DNA from: Dicaeum eximium
Taxonomy: Eukaryota > Chordata > Aves > Passeriformes > Dicaeidae
NCBI GenBank assembly: GCA_013396995.1
Contig: VWZP01002415.1
Span: 2,641,667-2,705,666, forward strand
Direction: 5' to 3'
Length of the DNA stretch: 64,000 nt
Shown: in pieces, positions 24,255-37,699 of the stretch
How positions within the stretch are numbered: the stretch's first letter is position 1
Layout of the letters: each line of letters starts with the position of its first letter
Notes under the pieces: model-generated
Databases searched by the model: none
Told to the model about the DNA's origin: nothing
What the model saw: only the letters and a program-made list of their open reading frames with translations
Translations under genes and position numbers: made by a program

Positions 24255-26411
24255 GAACTTTTCAGACAAACAACAATCTCTGTGCATCTTGTTACATCTT
24301 GTAATCTCTGTACATCACAACATGTTTTTAAAGAACCAGCCCTAGCCAAAAATTGACATATAGCACCTTGTTGGATGTTTCTCCCCCAATGAACTCAGTA
24401 AACATTCATCAAATATCCTGTAAGACAGCAATATAGTCTTAGGAGGGTTAATTTAGCCTGTCCTAACTGTGTCAGAGAATATTATATTTCAATGGCAAAA
24501 TCTCTGTGCATTACATTATGCAAATAAGTTAGGAAAAGTAATTTAGAATAGAGAGAAGCGGTTCCACAGTTACAAGCTGTGTAATTAGATCTGTACTTTG
24601 CAGTTCAAAGCCAGCTCTGGTGTATATAGCCCTAGTGCTGAAAGTGTCTGCCGCTGCTCTCCTGAAACCAAAGCTTTTAAATAATAAAAAATACACAAGA
24701 AAGGAGAAAGCAAATGTCTCTAGCTAGGTTACCTCCTCAGAATTTTCGCAAAGGATAAAACAAATCAAACCTTTCACTGAATTTTTTTTTTTTTAAATTC
24801 ACAGCAGGAACTGCTTGCATTCCCCAAAAAGTTGCATATTCTGGGTTTTAATCTTTATGAAACATGTTAGTGCATCACCAAAGCACAGAGAAGTGTGCTA
24901 TTACTACTAAAAATGTATAATCAGGTACTTGAAATACCTTGAAACACATTTTTTCTGCCTTGGACAGCAAAGATGCTTGGATTAACTTTTGCTACTGGAA
25001 AATACATATCTCAAACTGATATTCTCTATGATAGCCTTAAGATGTTGCATCATTTTTATGGAGAAACATGCTGACTCTTTCAGTAATCTTTCCATCTTCT
25101 TATTCAAAGTGCTGATCACTTGAATGCTTGAGTTCAGCAATTCTCTTACTGAACACCTCTCCTCCGTGAGAGAAGGCCTAGGTTTTGCCACCCACTTTGC
25201 ATCATACCTTTCAAAGAAACTAAGACAAAAGAATGAATTTATTCAACTCAATGTTGATATTAATTATGCGGTAAAGAAACAAGCATCTGTATTTTAGCCT
25301 CGAGACACTGTTTGGCTTCACACAGCTAAATCCTTATAACATGTTCTTTTATGTGGTTCTTGATCTGGATATTACTTCTACTGAAAATGAACAGTTAGGG
25401 ATATTGATCAACAGATTAATCTGTCCAAACATTTTCTCCCTGAAGGTCAGCATGAAAACTCCTCCAAGTATTTTACCAACGTCAATTCCTAATAAGGTTT
25501 CAACACTTTTACCCAAGGACTGCTAATGGCACCTATTTATGTTGAAAACCTCCCTCCACATCATTAAATGGAACCACCTTACAGACTAAGTAAAACTCAC
25601 TAAGTCTGTAGCCTAATTCTAAAGAGTAATAAAACTGTTTTTCTCTCATGCTGTGATTTCTCCCTAACTGCCAAGATACAGTTCAAAATTGCGGTGCCCA
25701 ACGTTTACAGAATGAAAAGTATATTACATCCAAAATATACACGAAAACAACACACAGTGATCACTAATGGTTCTTGATCAAAAATTATGCTAAATCAGGA
25801 TATCTTAGATTACCAGATCTAACTGTTAGCATAGCAGTGTATCAATGTGATTTCCCATTCCTCTCACCAAATCTGGTAATTCATGAAGAGCTATCCAGAA
25901 CTGGTAACTAAATAAGCAGCAATAAAATAAGAAATTTCATAAGTTGACCTATATTAAAGCTTAAAAATTTTAACATAGAAATCTTATTTTTGCTTTAGCA
26001 TATTAAAGTCTTTGCACAAATTAAACAGCACCATGGGGAAGGAAAAAGTTGAACAGGCTGTCACTTACTAAGGCACCAAGATAATTTGAATTTACTTTCT
26101 AATTATTTTAATTAATGTTAGTACATCTTGTATTTAAAAGAAATATTGATACAATTTGCATGTGTACTAAGATCTTTTATTACAGAAAACTGAAGGATTA
26201 CTAAGCTGCCAACAAACTAGTGCTAATGAGACATTTTTTATATCCTTCCTTTTCTACAAAAAATTCTTCACAATTTAAAAGCATTCTGCATTTAATTATC
26301 ACATAACATTAAATAATGTGGATTGGAATATATGAATTTTCATTCAAAGTTGAGAAGTCAAAAATGCCCCAAAAAATTTCAGCAACACTCACTGTTAAAA
26401 CATCTTTACGT

Positions 26412-26605
26412 TCAAGAGAAATATTTAGGAAATATGTTCCTGAGAGCATTGTCCAAATTCTTCTTGAACTCTGTCAGGCTTGGTGCCGTGACCACTTCCC
26501 TGGGGAGCCTGTTCCAGTGCCCAACCGCCCTCTGGGGGAAAAACCTTTTTCTAATATTCAACCTAAACATCCTCCAACTCAACTTTGGTCCATTCATGAA
26601 ACTAT
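26412..26605 (-). mobile_element. CR1 LINE fragment, C-terminus of ORF2
   Basis: The minus strand encodes FRLNIRKRFFPQRAVGHWNR followed by LPREVVTAPSLTEFKK. This is the conserved carboxyl terminus of the CR1 ORF2 protein (compare the usual '...HWNRLPREVVESPSLEVFK...'). About 190 bp remain. It may belong with the upstream CR1 block at 26930-28165 in the same orientation, but the reverse transcriptase part that should lie between them is missing. Confidence 0.88.
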
Positions 26606-26929
26606 GTAAAAGGTTCTGGTAGGGACATTATATTGGAAGTTTTATTTTCTTCCTATTGGCCCTTCCTTCATTTCGCCTTGTGTGTTCTACATCTATCCGT
26701 AAAACAATGCTCTATTACACAAATTTTGAAATACCATCATATTTCTTATTCTTAATTTTTATTTTTCTTACAGTAAGGGTAGGACTAAGGATAAGTCTTT
26801 GTTACAATCTTTCCCATTTGCCTCAGGGACCCTGGGATTCCTAGGCAAATCTTACTAGCAAGACCAAGGCAAAGAGAACATTGAATAGCTTGGTGTTCCA
26901 GATATTTTATGTCACAAGGTTTGCTGCCC

Positions 26930-28165
26930 CATTCAGTAAAGAGCCATCATTTTCCTTAGCTGCCTTCCTGCTGCTGCTTCTGCTGCTGCTGCACTTGTGG
27001 AAGCCCTTCTTACTGCCCTTTACACACCTTGCCAGATTCACCTTCAAACAGAGTTTGGCTTTCCTAATCCTATTTCTGCATGCTTGGACAGATGTTTTAT
27101 ATTACTCCTGGGTCTTCCATCCCTGCTTTACCCTACTGTCTGCTTCCTTATCATGTTTGTCAGGAGCTTCTTTCTCATCCACACTTGCCTTGGGCCATTT
27201 TGTTTGATTGCCTGCACATCAGGATGGACTGTTCTTGAGCTTGGAAGATCTGATTCCTGAAAATCCCCTAGTTCTTCCAGACCACCTGTCACAGGATTCT
27301 TTCAAGATTTCTGAAAAGGACAAAGTGTTCTTGTGCAGCCCAGGACAGTGCAGCTTTTTGCCTTGTTCCCTCCATTAGAACCTTGAACTCCACCATCTCA
27401 TGGTCACTGCAGCCAAAACATTTCCCAGCATTCAGATCCCCAAACTGTCTTTCCCTTTTTGTAAGTACAAGGTACAGCACAGCATCAACCTTCATCAGCT
27501 CCTCAATCATCTGTGCTGGGAAATTGTCATCAATGCACTCCAGAAACTTACTGGATTGCTTTTGCTCTGCTGTGCTGTCTCCCTAGCAGATATTGTGGTG
27601 GTAAAGCCTCCCTGGAAGACCAGGGGCTACAAACATGAGGCTTCTAGTTGTCTGAAGAAGGCCTCATTTACTTTATTCCTGAGCAGTGTCTGTAGCAAAA
27701 TCCCACAACAACATTGCTTATGTCTATCTACTGGCTAATCCTCCTCCTAAACTCTCAGCTGGCTCCTCATCCATCCTTAGGCAGACCTTCAAGTATCCCT
27801 GCTGTGCTCTCACACACAAGCAAGTTTCTTGCAGCCCTAACCTTGACCTTGCTCAAGATTCTGTTTTCACCTATTGCAGCACTCAGTCATGTGAGGCGTC
27901 ACATCTGTGATCTCAATACCATCTTAGCTCAGCAATTAGGGATGCAGATCCCTAATTTCTCCCTTTTGTTCCATATGCTGCATGTAGCAGTGCACAGGCA
28001 TTTCAGAGAGGCACTCAGCTATGCCCATGTAAAACCTGACATTGTGTCCTCTTCCACGATGTAAAACTGAAAGATATAAGGGTTTGCTGTCATTTCTGTT
28101 CAAGGCTATGGACAAAACAGCTATGGACTTTAAGTGACACTGAGCCTCTAGCATTAAAATCCCAT
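26930..28165 (-). mobile_element. CR1 LINE fragment, endonuclease and linker of ORF2
   Basis: The plus strand is the antisense of the avian CR1 endonuclease region and the linker leading to the reverse transcriptase. The clearest protein trace is CSDHEMVEFKVLM on the minus strand near 27400, holding the SDH motif of apurinic-type LINE endonucleases. Further segments (AAGCCCTTCTTACTGCCCTT near 27002, GCAGATATTGTGGTGGT near 27586, GTGCACAGGCATTTCAGAGA near 27990) follow the CR1 order. Several frameshifts and stops are present. I detect neither the reverse transcriptase nor the 3' end next to it. Confidence 0.82.
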
Positions 28166-31100
28166 GACATCAAGCCTCTACACTGGAGAACAGCCAGTGT
28201 TCATGCAGCAGCATCTATGGGAGGATGCTCTGAGTGAAAATTACTTGCCCACATGAAGCTTCATGACTCTGCCTTTAAACAACAGTTATATACATTTTCC
28301 ACTAAAGAAAACCTGTTTAAGAACACTATAATAGGATCTGTGCTATCTTCCATTTGTAGCGTTAGCCAAATATATTACAAATTGCAGAGGAAAAATGAAT
28401 AGAGTGAAAATTAAAGCAGAGGGTGAATTAAAAATAAGAGAAACAAACAATACTTTACTGACTTCTACAGGTAGTAGAAATTATTCTGAATTTTAATTGA
28501 CAGGATAGAAATAAAAATAGCAATAACTATTCTTGTATAGAAAATTAAGCAAGAGTAGCTAGTCTATTACTATGCAAATATATGTCATTAGGCAGTTAAC
28601 AATTGCATTTTTGCAGATGCCAATGGACTTGAATGACAATTATTATTCAAAATTATAAGCAGCTTTTCACTGTATCTTTTTTTAGAAAAACAAGATCATG
28701 CAATAATTTGTTTCAAGCATTTCCCTTTGTCCGGTTTTGACACTAACTATTTTGACTTTGCATAAAAAATATGTTTCTATGATATAATAAACTATATTTT
28801 CAACAAATATCTCTCTAGATTAACAGTTGTCATATTCACCGTGTCTCTTATGTTTTCAAATCTATACTCACAAGTATAACATTCACAATACGCAAAAATG
28901 TCCCAGTCATAAGCAGATTCTATTCAGCTTTAACAAAGGAAAGGAACACAGAAGATACTGAAGAAATCTTTGTATCTATTCCTGTTACTTTCACTTAAGC
29001 AAAAAAAGATTAAGAAAGTTGCCATGTCAATCTGTCTATCTTCTGGTTTCAGTAACATAAACCTACTAAACCATTAAAAGAACAGCTATGATTTCTAATT
29101 TATTTTTTTATCAGTACTAATTTAAAGACAGACCTTTATCCAGATTTTTAATCCTAATCAACAGGCTTTCTATATCATCAGAAAAAGAAAGAACTTCTTT
29201 CAAGGACAATCAGTGTTTTTAATATGAAAGTTAATAAGTTATGAAGAACTTAAATGATGCATTTATTGTTAATGGTAGTAAAATGTGCTAGAACAAATAG
29301 AATCTCCCTCCTAAAGTCACATGCTACATATCTAGTCCTTCTCAAAATTTCCTAGCCTAAATAACAGTATCATAAATCCCTCATGAGTAAAAGGCATGCA
29401 ATTACCCAAATGTAATATGTTCTGGAATCACCTTTTCAGTAGCCACAAAGAAAACTCTTGACACCACAGAATTACATAAATGAGAAACTTCATAGTCTGG
29501 AAAGCGATTAGATGGATAAAGTCAAAAGGAATTTCCTGATGTGTCTTAGCAAAAATTTGTTTTCCATCCCTATGGATTCCTCAAAATACCTTATCTTCTA
29601 CAGCAACCTATGTTTCTGTGTATTTCTAATTGAAACTCACCAATGACATTACCATTGGATTATCAGGTGACACCTGTTAAAAGTCTGTGACAGTCATAAG
29701 GTCCTAATGGACAGTAGCTGCCTTGGTAATACTTTACATGTTTTGACAAAAATAAGGTAGTTTGTTTATATAGTTGATACTATAATGATAAATTAAGCCC
29801 ACAGATCCATTTCTTTCAGAGTTACAGGGCAAGAAATTTTCAAAAGCTTTGAACCACTGACAGTGTTTAATGTATCTTTTGGAGTATCATTTAACCTTGT
29901 CATTGAATTCTTACTGAAAAATAACGTGGAGCTGACAGAAATCCACAGGCTTAACTTCCCACAATCTTCTAGACTGCTAATGGTCTGCAGTGTCATATCA
30001 GAAAAACAGCTTTTAACACAGAACTACTAAAACTCGTCACATTTGGCTGCAAGACTGGTCAAGCTGCCTTTGCCACACTTGCAAGCAGTAAATCTGCAAC
30101 CTTTTGGTCATCCACAAGAGGCCAACTGGCTCAGGATGTAACCATCAATTACTTCATTTAAATAAAATTTTAGGCTATGAGAAGTTGCTCATCTGGAATT
30201 AAATTTGATTTTTTTTTTGTTTTAATGATTCAATATCAGAAGAATAATAATTCTAAATAGTAGGACTTGCTACTTTAAACAGCTGTAATTACCAATACTG
30301 ACAAAACTGTGTAGCTGTGCAAGACTGCAGACATAAAGTGAACACCTCATGTACTCATAATTAATGAGAAGATACTAAATTGGTGTTTCTGGTCTACATA
30401 AATTCATTGTGAACACCTGAGTACACATATATAGACAAACTACTGTATAAATAAAAGCATACATGCAAAAATTAGCATACTGCATAGAAACATTGCACAC
30501 AAATATTTAGAAGGCTCCCTAATTGAAGAATTATGGGTTTTATACACATAACTTGTTATGGCATCCATTTCAAGCAATTTCCTCAGCTGTTTATAAAGGC
30601 AGCTGACAAAGTATATGCTCAAAGTCAAACGAATTTGACCAGAAAATGTAGAGAAAAATAGTACATGTTATTTGGCAATAATATGAAACATTTGGTATAA
30701 AGCACTTTTTGAACTGCACAGCACATCAATATACTATTTTCAATTAAAGTAAGAAACAAGATTTCATTTATACAGGCATAAGATTATATTCACTATTATA
30801 TCCTTAAAGTTGAAAAGGCAGTTATTGTGGAAATGAAGAGCATAAATAAATGATGAAGAGGGAGAACATAAAAATAGTGCACCATCACTGAATTACTTTG
30901 TGATTTTGTTAAAGAAACCACACACAGAAATGGGCCCTAATTTTGCAAAAACTGCAAAAGAAAACAATCCAAAACTCAATTCTTCATTTAATCAGCTGAC
31001 AGAGAAATAATGTTTAAAATCATCAGTCATAATTCAGTTATGCTTCCAGGTCACTTTACCTTCTGTATTTGTGTATTTTTTTTCACACATGTGCACACAT

Positions 31101-32794
31101 ATAATTGTAGAAGCAATATATACACATATATATGCAAGTAAGCTACACCAGATGATGAAAGAGAAACAATCTGTACAGATACAGAGGTACAAAAACTGAG
31201 GCTGAAATAAACTCTTTAAGCTCTAAAATAAAAACTGAGGGAAAAAACCCAACCTGGATGAAGAATACATGTTAATAAATTCTGTAACTTCTCAGAATTA
31301 TTTGTCCAAAGCATGCTATAAACACTATTTCACCCAGGAAAAAAAATACTAGGGCAAGCTTAATTCTCAAGGTACTAAGTCCCTGAGAGACCTCTGAACA
31401 AAATACTGTTTCATTAAATCTTATCTCAAGACATGGCTATAAAGGCATTGTCAACAGCTCCAGTAACTAAGCTTATTAAACTTTTATCTTCACACGGCTT
31501 CTGCAGCCAAATAACAGCTGGAAAACTGATAATAAAGAAATTTAATCCATCATTTTTACAGATGAAATTAATACCTGTCAAATTCACTGCTGACAATTTA
31601 ATATAATAGATTTAAATTAACTACTCTGTTTCTTTTTTAACTTAAGATAGCTCAGAAAAACAAGATGACACTTCTAAGTACTGCAAAGTTCAAGTCAATT
31701 GTTGTACACAGAGAACAATTACAGACAAAGTGAATGCTTTATGTGCAATATGCATCATAGAACCAGTTCTGACTATATAAGTTTTAAGTAGAGTTTGTTT
31801 CTGATCTGAGACAACAAAAATCCTGATTTGAAAGAGTGAAGTACTAAAAATCTGTGCAAGGTGACACTTTAAAATTATTCCAAAATTTTTAAAAAATGTA
31901 TTGCACCTCAAAATTATTTCTAATCAACTAAATGTGGATCAGTAGAGTAAGACATTTTAATTAAGAACATAAATTCTAATTAATAAAGCAATCTTGATCT
32001 CCAGAAAACTGCACAGTAACCACCCAATGCAGAGACTAATTAAAAATGTTACAAGTATACATGGCTCTATTCTGCACATTCATTTAATTTTAAAAGATAG
32101 AAGGTAAAAGCTTGTAAATCAGGTAAATCAGATGCAGTTGAGAAAATACTGCAAAAGCAGAAGAGAACACAATCCAGCCATTCCCAAAAAACTAGCTCAA
32201 ATGAGAAGAGTAAAAGCTCAGAAACGAACAATGTACTTCAAAAAGCACTTTTTACAAAAGGTTAAAAAAAACTGAACTGAAATAAGCACAACGTGGGCAG
32301 TTCAAAATCACCACTCACAGTGCATCAACAAAAACAGACAGTTTATATAAAGCTGTTCATTGTTAGTTTTCATCCACATTCTTCATCCCTCTAGTGATAT
32401 TTCTAGCATGTTAATTCAAAAAAGAGCTGTTGTATCTCTGCTGGTTTGCAGTTATTAGCTTTAGTTAAGTGGAGTTGTTGCTAATTTTGTACAATTACTA
32501 CCACTGCATTTCCTTTTGATGTTGTGTTGAGGCTTTCAATACCATACAGCATTTCAAAAATCCAAATTCTTTGCAACAGACAATTTGGCATCTTTGCCCA
32601 CTAGAAAAGCTGTTCCTTGCATAGTGAAACCACTTCTCATAAAGCCATGACATCTCCTCAGTATTTATGTACTGACACCTTGAACCATAAACATCAAGAG
32701 CAATGAGAACCACAGAAAGGTGTCAGAACTCCCACAGAACAGCCAGTTTTTGCTATGAACTGAAAACACCAAGCTCAGTGAGAAAATGAACTTT

Positions 32795-32890
32795 CAAGGA
32801 ATCACAGAATAAGTTGAGCTGGAAGGGACACTCATGGATTGTCAAGTCCAACTCCTAGAGCTTCCCTGAGTGCCAGAGTGACTGAAAGAA
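32795..32890 (-). mobile_element. CR1 LINE 3' tail
   Basis: The plus strand reads GGAATCACAGAATAAGTTGA, then GCTGGAAGGGACACTC, then CAAGTCCAACTCCTAGAG. This is the antisense of the CR1 3' terminus, whose sense strand ends in the TTCTGTGATTC-type short repeat. Only about 95 bp are kept, typical of severe 5' truncation. Confidence 0.78.
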
Positions 32891-35800
32891 AAGATACTGT
32901 CATGTCAGACTTACATAGAAAAGTCTTGAAAGCAATGGGAAACAGGAATTATTGTCTTAAAAGGAAAAGAGATTTCAGAAGTTAAGAGAATGCCGAAGGC
33001 ACTCCAAGTTAAAAACTGTCATAAACAGACAAAATGGCAAAGGAGCAAAGTGCATTGGATATGGAACCAGGACTGAAACTTAGATACCTGTGCCTGAAGA
33101 CAGAGTAACAGAGTATTGAAAGTCAGCAAAAAAAGCCATACAGGAAAAAAGGTGCAGAGAGAAAATGTAAGAGACCTGCTGAAAAAACACCAAGGGCAAA
33201 GAAAACACTGGACTTCTTTTGAAGGTTTAAGTAATATCAAAGAGAATCACTTATAAGAAAAAAACCCATGAAAATGGAGAAACAGAAAAGGTGAGTAGTC
33301 TGGGGAGAGTGGTGAAAGAAGAGTTTTACGACTGCAGTTTGAGGAAGAACCTCCTTCAAAAGCTTTCAAGGACTTCAGCAACAAATCTTGTAATTGATAA
33401 TACAAGAAATTTATGGGACTTTTTGCTTGAAAGAATTTCAGACCAAAAAATAAAATAAAAAAAAGAAAAGATAGCAAAGAGTAAGGTTCTGACAAACTCA
33501 TAACAGCAAAAATATTTAAGAGGTGATGGAGACAATGGGAAAAATGTGAGATCACCTCCTGGTAACGAAGCTAATGAGATAACCCAGCAGAAGGTCAGTA
33601 ACAGCAGGAGACATAATGGATGGGAATTTATGAGTCCAAGTGAAAAATAGTTAACTCCTTAGGATACTAACTTAAACAACTGAACCTCAACAAAGAGAGC
33701 AGCAGTTCAATATATTAGATAAAGGAATTTAACATGAAATCAAAATTTACACATTATATGTTTCAGAGGAATACCCAAAATCTTAAACATACTACGTTAT
33801 TTCTCAAAACTCCTAAAACACTGTTATTTCTCAAATCATAACATGACAAGGGTGTCATGTTATTGTCATAAATTGTTAAGATAAATACAGTGTGATATGC
33901 ATTGTCCTGATCTGTTATTAGAAGGAAAAGATTAAAAGTGGAAGAGTGGTGAGGAGGATGGTAGATTCACTCAAGTGACCTTGCAGCTGGGATTGCCTAG
34001 GCCTGGAGATTAACAGTATGAGAAATCCCATCTATTATGTCTATCTTTTTTCAGCTTTCTATCTGAAACAATCCTTTTGGTTGATGTGGCCCACTACTGG
34101 TGACTCTCTGAAAAAAGACAGCTGTAATAACACTGACAGAATGATAATTTTCAGTCACTTAGCCTTCACCTAGTCTTCAAGTGAAGAGCATCCTGGAAGA
34201 GAAATGCTGGAAAAATACTCCACTTGCAACTGAGCATGGAATCATATTTTCTGACAAATGGTGCACAGTTTTTTTCTTTCTTCATTTAAAGAATCTTTGG
34301 TTTATTAAGAGGTAGGAAAAAACTCTGACAGTGCAAATTAGTCCAGGAAGATCTAACATTTTTTTAGATTACATCAGAACAGAGCAAATTCAAAGTATGA
34401 CATGAAAACAAATATTCACCAACTAATATCAAACTTGGAAGGACAGTCCCAGAAAAGCAGACTTGACTGCACTAGAAGTTCTCACTTAAAGCTGTCTTAA
34501 GAGGTAGGATCTGCCACAGAAAACTTCCAATAGATTTCTAGACTGTTAACAATCCTTCCAAATGAGCACACTGATTTAAAAAGTACTTGGAAACCTTTGG
34601 GACATTTTCTGATCTTCACACGGGGAGCTTCTATAACAAAACCCCCCGAAAAGTCAGTAGGGCAAGCCATTTATCAAACTTCCTCAAGTTAAACAAGAGG
34701 AGAATTGTGCTATAAGACAAATGTTATTGTTTCAGTTGCATTTGGTAATTCAAAGTGAAGCCTACAAATGAGATATCTCATTAGTTTGAGCAGATGGATC
34801 AAAATTAAAGACTGAAGCACCAATTCTTAATTTCCCAGTAGCCAGGAAGAGCTTGAAGTCTTGCAGAGGATGAATGATGAAAAATCAACATAAAAAGCTT
34901 CTCTCCATCTGTCAAAACACATGCCTATAGAATGCAACTACTCCTACCAACCTTAGCCTTAAAAAATGAAAATACACGTACATCTAATAAAAACACATGG
35001 ACGTGTAACTGTAGCCAAACCCCACACTGCAACCTACAGTGTGACAGTGACACATCAGCATGAGTTACATAAAAGTAAATTATTTAGTTCTGCTATGGTA
35101 GAATTCTTTGAGAATGAGTTAACAGAACAGTAGATAAACAATGCTGAATTTAATTTATTAAGACATTCGAAAGACTCAGGTCAAGAATCTTACAAGAGAC
35201 AACATTGTGAAAGCTTGATGACCACAGGAAGATCTACATTAACTCAAGCAATTTTAGTGAGGGAAAGTGTTTTTCTCTGGTTCTGGTATTTCTTTCTTGC
35301 ATTTCAGTATAAAACAGAACAGAGGTTTTAGGCTCTCTGGAGCATTGCTGATGAGATCTGTGTCTGTCACACATTATTGCCTGAATAGATATAAAATCTC
35401 AACCATGTCCTGAATGTCATAGCGATACACAACACCTATGGAAATTTTTTCTTATGCTTTTGGGGGGAAGAGATGAATACATATTTTTAAAAATTCAGAA
35501 GCAACAACAGCTTTGTTAAAAGGCATATGAAATTTGCATATCTATAATGTTAATAAATACAAATTTTTCAGATAACACAAGCTAAGAAAGGTAAAAGAGA
35601 ATGATGATAACAGCCTATGGTAAAAGTGGACACAAGGTAGTGGGTTTCAGAAAACATAGAAAATCAAAGGGCATTCTCAAAATTGTGAAAAGACACTGAA
35701 GAAAACCTTTCCAGTGTAATATTAATCATATTTGCTCATAATATTCATCTTCACTATGGGGCAGGCATCTCAATGTCGATATATCTACATGATCTTTTTT

Positions 35801-37627
35801 TTTCTCCACTTTTTAAACATCTGCAGTTGGTCTAATGATTAGACAGATCATTTGTCATAGTACACTCATTAAAAGGAAAACTCCAATTTTTCATGTGGTA
35901 CAGTACTACATATTGTAATTAGACAATGAGCTGATGTGCTTGATTCTGCATTGTCAAAGTCTGTATATTGATACTTGCATATAATTCATTCCAGGTTATG
36001 ATATTTTGTTTAATAAATATCAAGGCCAATATGAATTAAATAGTCCCAAGAAAAGTCCAGTATAACTGGTTGCTATTTAGATATTCTAAATGAGAGTCCT
36101 GCAACACTTTAAACAAAGCAGATTTACAATCATATGAATCAAATAACCAGAGCGTTCCGAAATCAAACCAACATTTATATAGCAAGGGAAACCACACTTC
36201 TGCTTTGTCCAAAATTACACTTATATGGCTGTTGGTTTGAAATACAATTTTCAGAAACTGAGATCTGCAACAGCGTCCTTTGCTGAAACTGTAACATGAA
36301 GCAGATTACAGTTCTTCTCTTCACCTCTTAAAACTCTAGCTCATGCCTTAAAACAAAACAGTCATGCATTCAGCTGCCTGCACAAAAATTAAAGCTATTC
36401 TGAAGAAAAGCTACAAAACCAACTTACCTAAACAAAAACCCCAACTTACTGTACTTGAATATTTTCAAATAATATCATATATGTTTGCAGTCACTTTTTT
36501 CCTCAGTGTGAAGAAAAGAGAGGGGAAGAAAGGTGCAGTAAATATGCCAAAACAGCATACAGACCCCCTGCTGGGAATCCAAGATACATTACTTAGATAC
36601 TAGTGATTTAAAGACTGCCACTTGCACTTCAGCGAGTGAAAATAAACAAAATCAAAACAAGAAATTAAAGATAAGAAACTAAATGTACGTCAGTGTTAGG
36701 AATTTGGTAATGTTTTTGCATAATTGACAACCAGGAGAAAACAAACAAATGTTTCCTTGGTACTGCTAAAAAAATTTCATTAACAGTCTCCACTCAGGAA
36801 AATAACAGTATTTCCATAAGTAATCTTCATGGAAGTTTTCTGAATGTAACAACAATAACTGAGATCAACAAGAGAAGATAAGTGGAAGAATGGAGCTAAA
36901 GCAAAGTAGTGGGGGCAGGAGGACTAGGAGGCTGTTGCTGAAGTATTTTTTCCCTTCCCAAGTCATAAACCAACTGTTCATCTTTCAAAAAACAGAGTGA
37001 ATTTTCTTGTGAAAAGGAAAAAATGTGCACTTCTTAGTGTGACTGTACAAGACAGAGTTTCCCTTTTATATAAATGTTATTTATTGAAAAGCCCCTTCAA
37101 GCATCATAGGGCACTAGCATTTCTTCTTGCTTTGAAGAGGTGCCATACCCGCTTTACGTGCAAAGTTCTAACAAAAATGAGACATTGTGTGGGATTATTT
37201 CAGGACCACAATCACAACAGAATGAAAAATTATTCAGGCAAATGAGTTAGGCCCATATTCTTAGTTGAGGGGAATGCCAGACTTGAAAATTCACTGCAGA
37301 AACCTCTATTGTAAAGCAAAATGAAGAATTACTTCCTTTAAAAAGACAACAAACCACAAACCCCAAGATATTTTTTAAAAAGTGATATAAATAGACATTA
37401 ATTACTTTATGGATATAAAAAGTACTGGGAATTTTGACCTCTGTTAGAAGCTAATACTATTTGGTCAGTTTACATTTTCTTGCATGCTGTTTCTATGAAG
37501 TGTTTGTAGGGTTAGAGGCCACCTCTGAAAGTGACATATAATAAAATAATAATTCTTAATACATCACTTTGATGATTTAACTTTTTAATGTATGTTCTGA
37601 ATGGAAACTAAACTAAAAAAAAAATAC

Positions 37628-37699
37628 CTGGTGCCCAGCCATTATTTGCTTCAGCACACTTTCATAACATACTTCATCCATATGATTCAGCTGCTGCAC
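37628..37699 (-). CDS. ASCC3: ASCC3 short exon (RecA1-RecA2 linker)
   Basis: This is a 72-nt exon (24 codons, phase 0/0), too short for a standard ORF scan. I found it by looking for the ASCC3 continuation between the exons at 40818 and 23053. On the minus strand it reads VQQLNHMDEVCYE followed by SVLKQIMAGHQ. The mammalian protein has nearly the same segment after IKCANK, with Met in place of the first Val. It lies between the RPVPL motif and motif IV, so it probably forms the connector and first helix of RecA2. The acceptor is TTTGTTTTTCAG|GTGCAG and the donor is CAC CAG|GTATTT. The donor is weaker than consensus (GTATTT rather than GTRAGT), so this exon is a candidate for occasional skipping, which would keep the frame. 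Confidence 0.94.

Larger units (their letters stand above)
23054..37627 (-). other. ASCC3: ASCC3 intron, 14.6 kb
   Basis: This intron lies between the 72-nt exon and the motif IV exon, with a GTATTT donor and a TAAAG acceptor. It contains CR1 fragments at 26412-26605 and 26930-28165, a short CR1 tail near 32795-32890, poly-A (24240-24254) and poly-T (24782-24794) runs, and an alternating purine-pyrimidine stretch near 31080-31135. I see no exon or RNA gene in it. Confidence 0.85.

Noticed and set aside
24982..25191. Minus-strand ORF of 69 codons with helical-looking composition
   Set aside because: No family is recognised, and it is of a length expected by chance in this intron.
26881..28064. 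Plus-strand ORFs of 108-116 codons, Leu-rich
   Set aside because: They are antisense shadows of CR1. The apparent hydrophobicity comes from the complement of ordinary codons.
31080..31135. Alternating purine-pyrimidine stretch (possible Z-DNA or microsatellite)
   Set aside because: It is interrupted many times, and no unit repeats cleanly.
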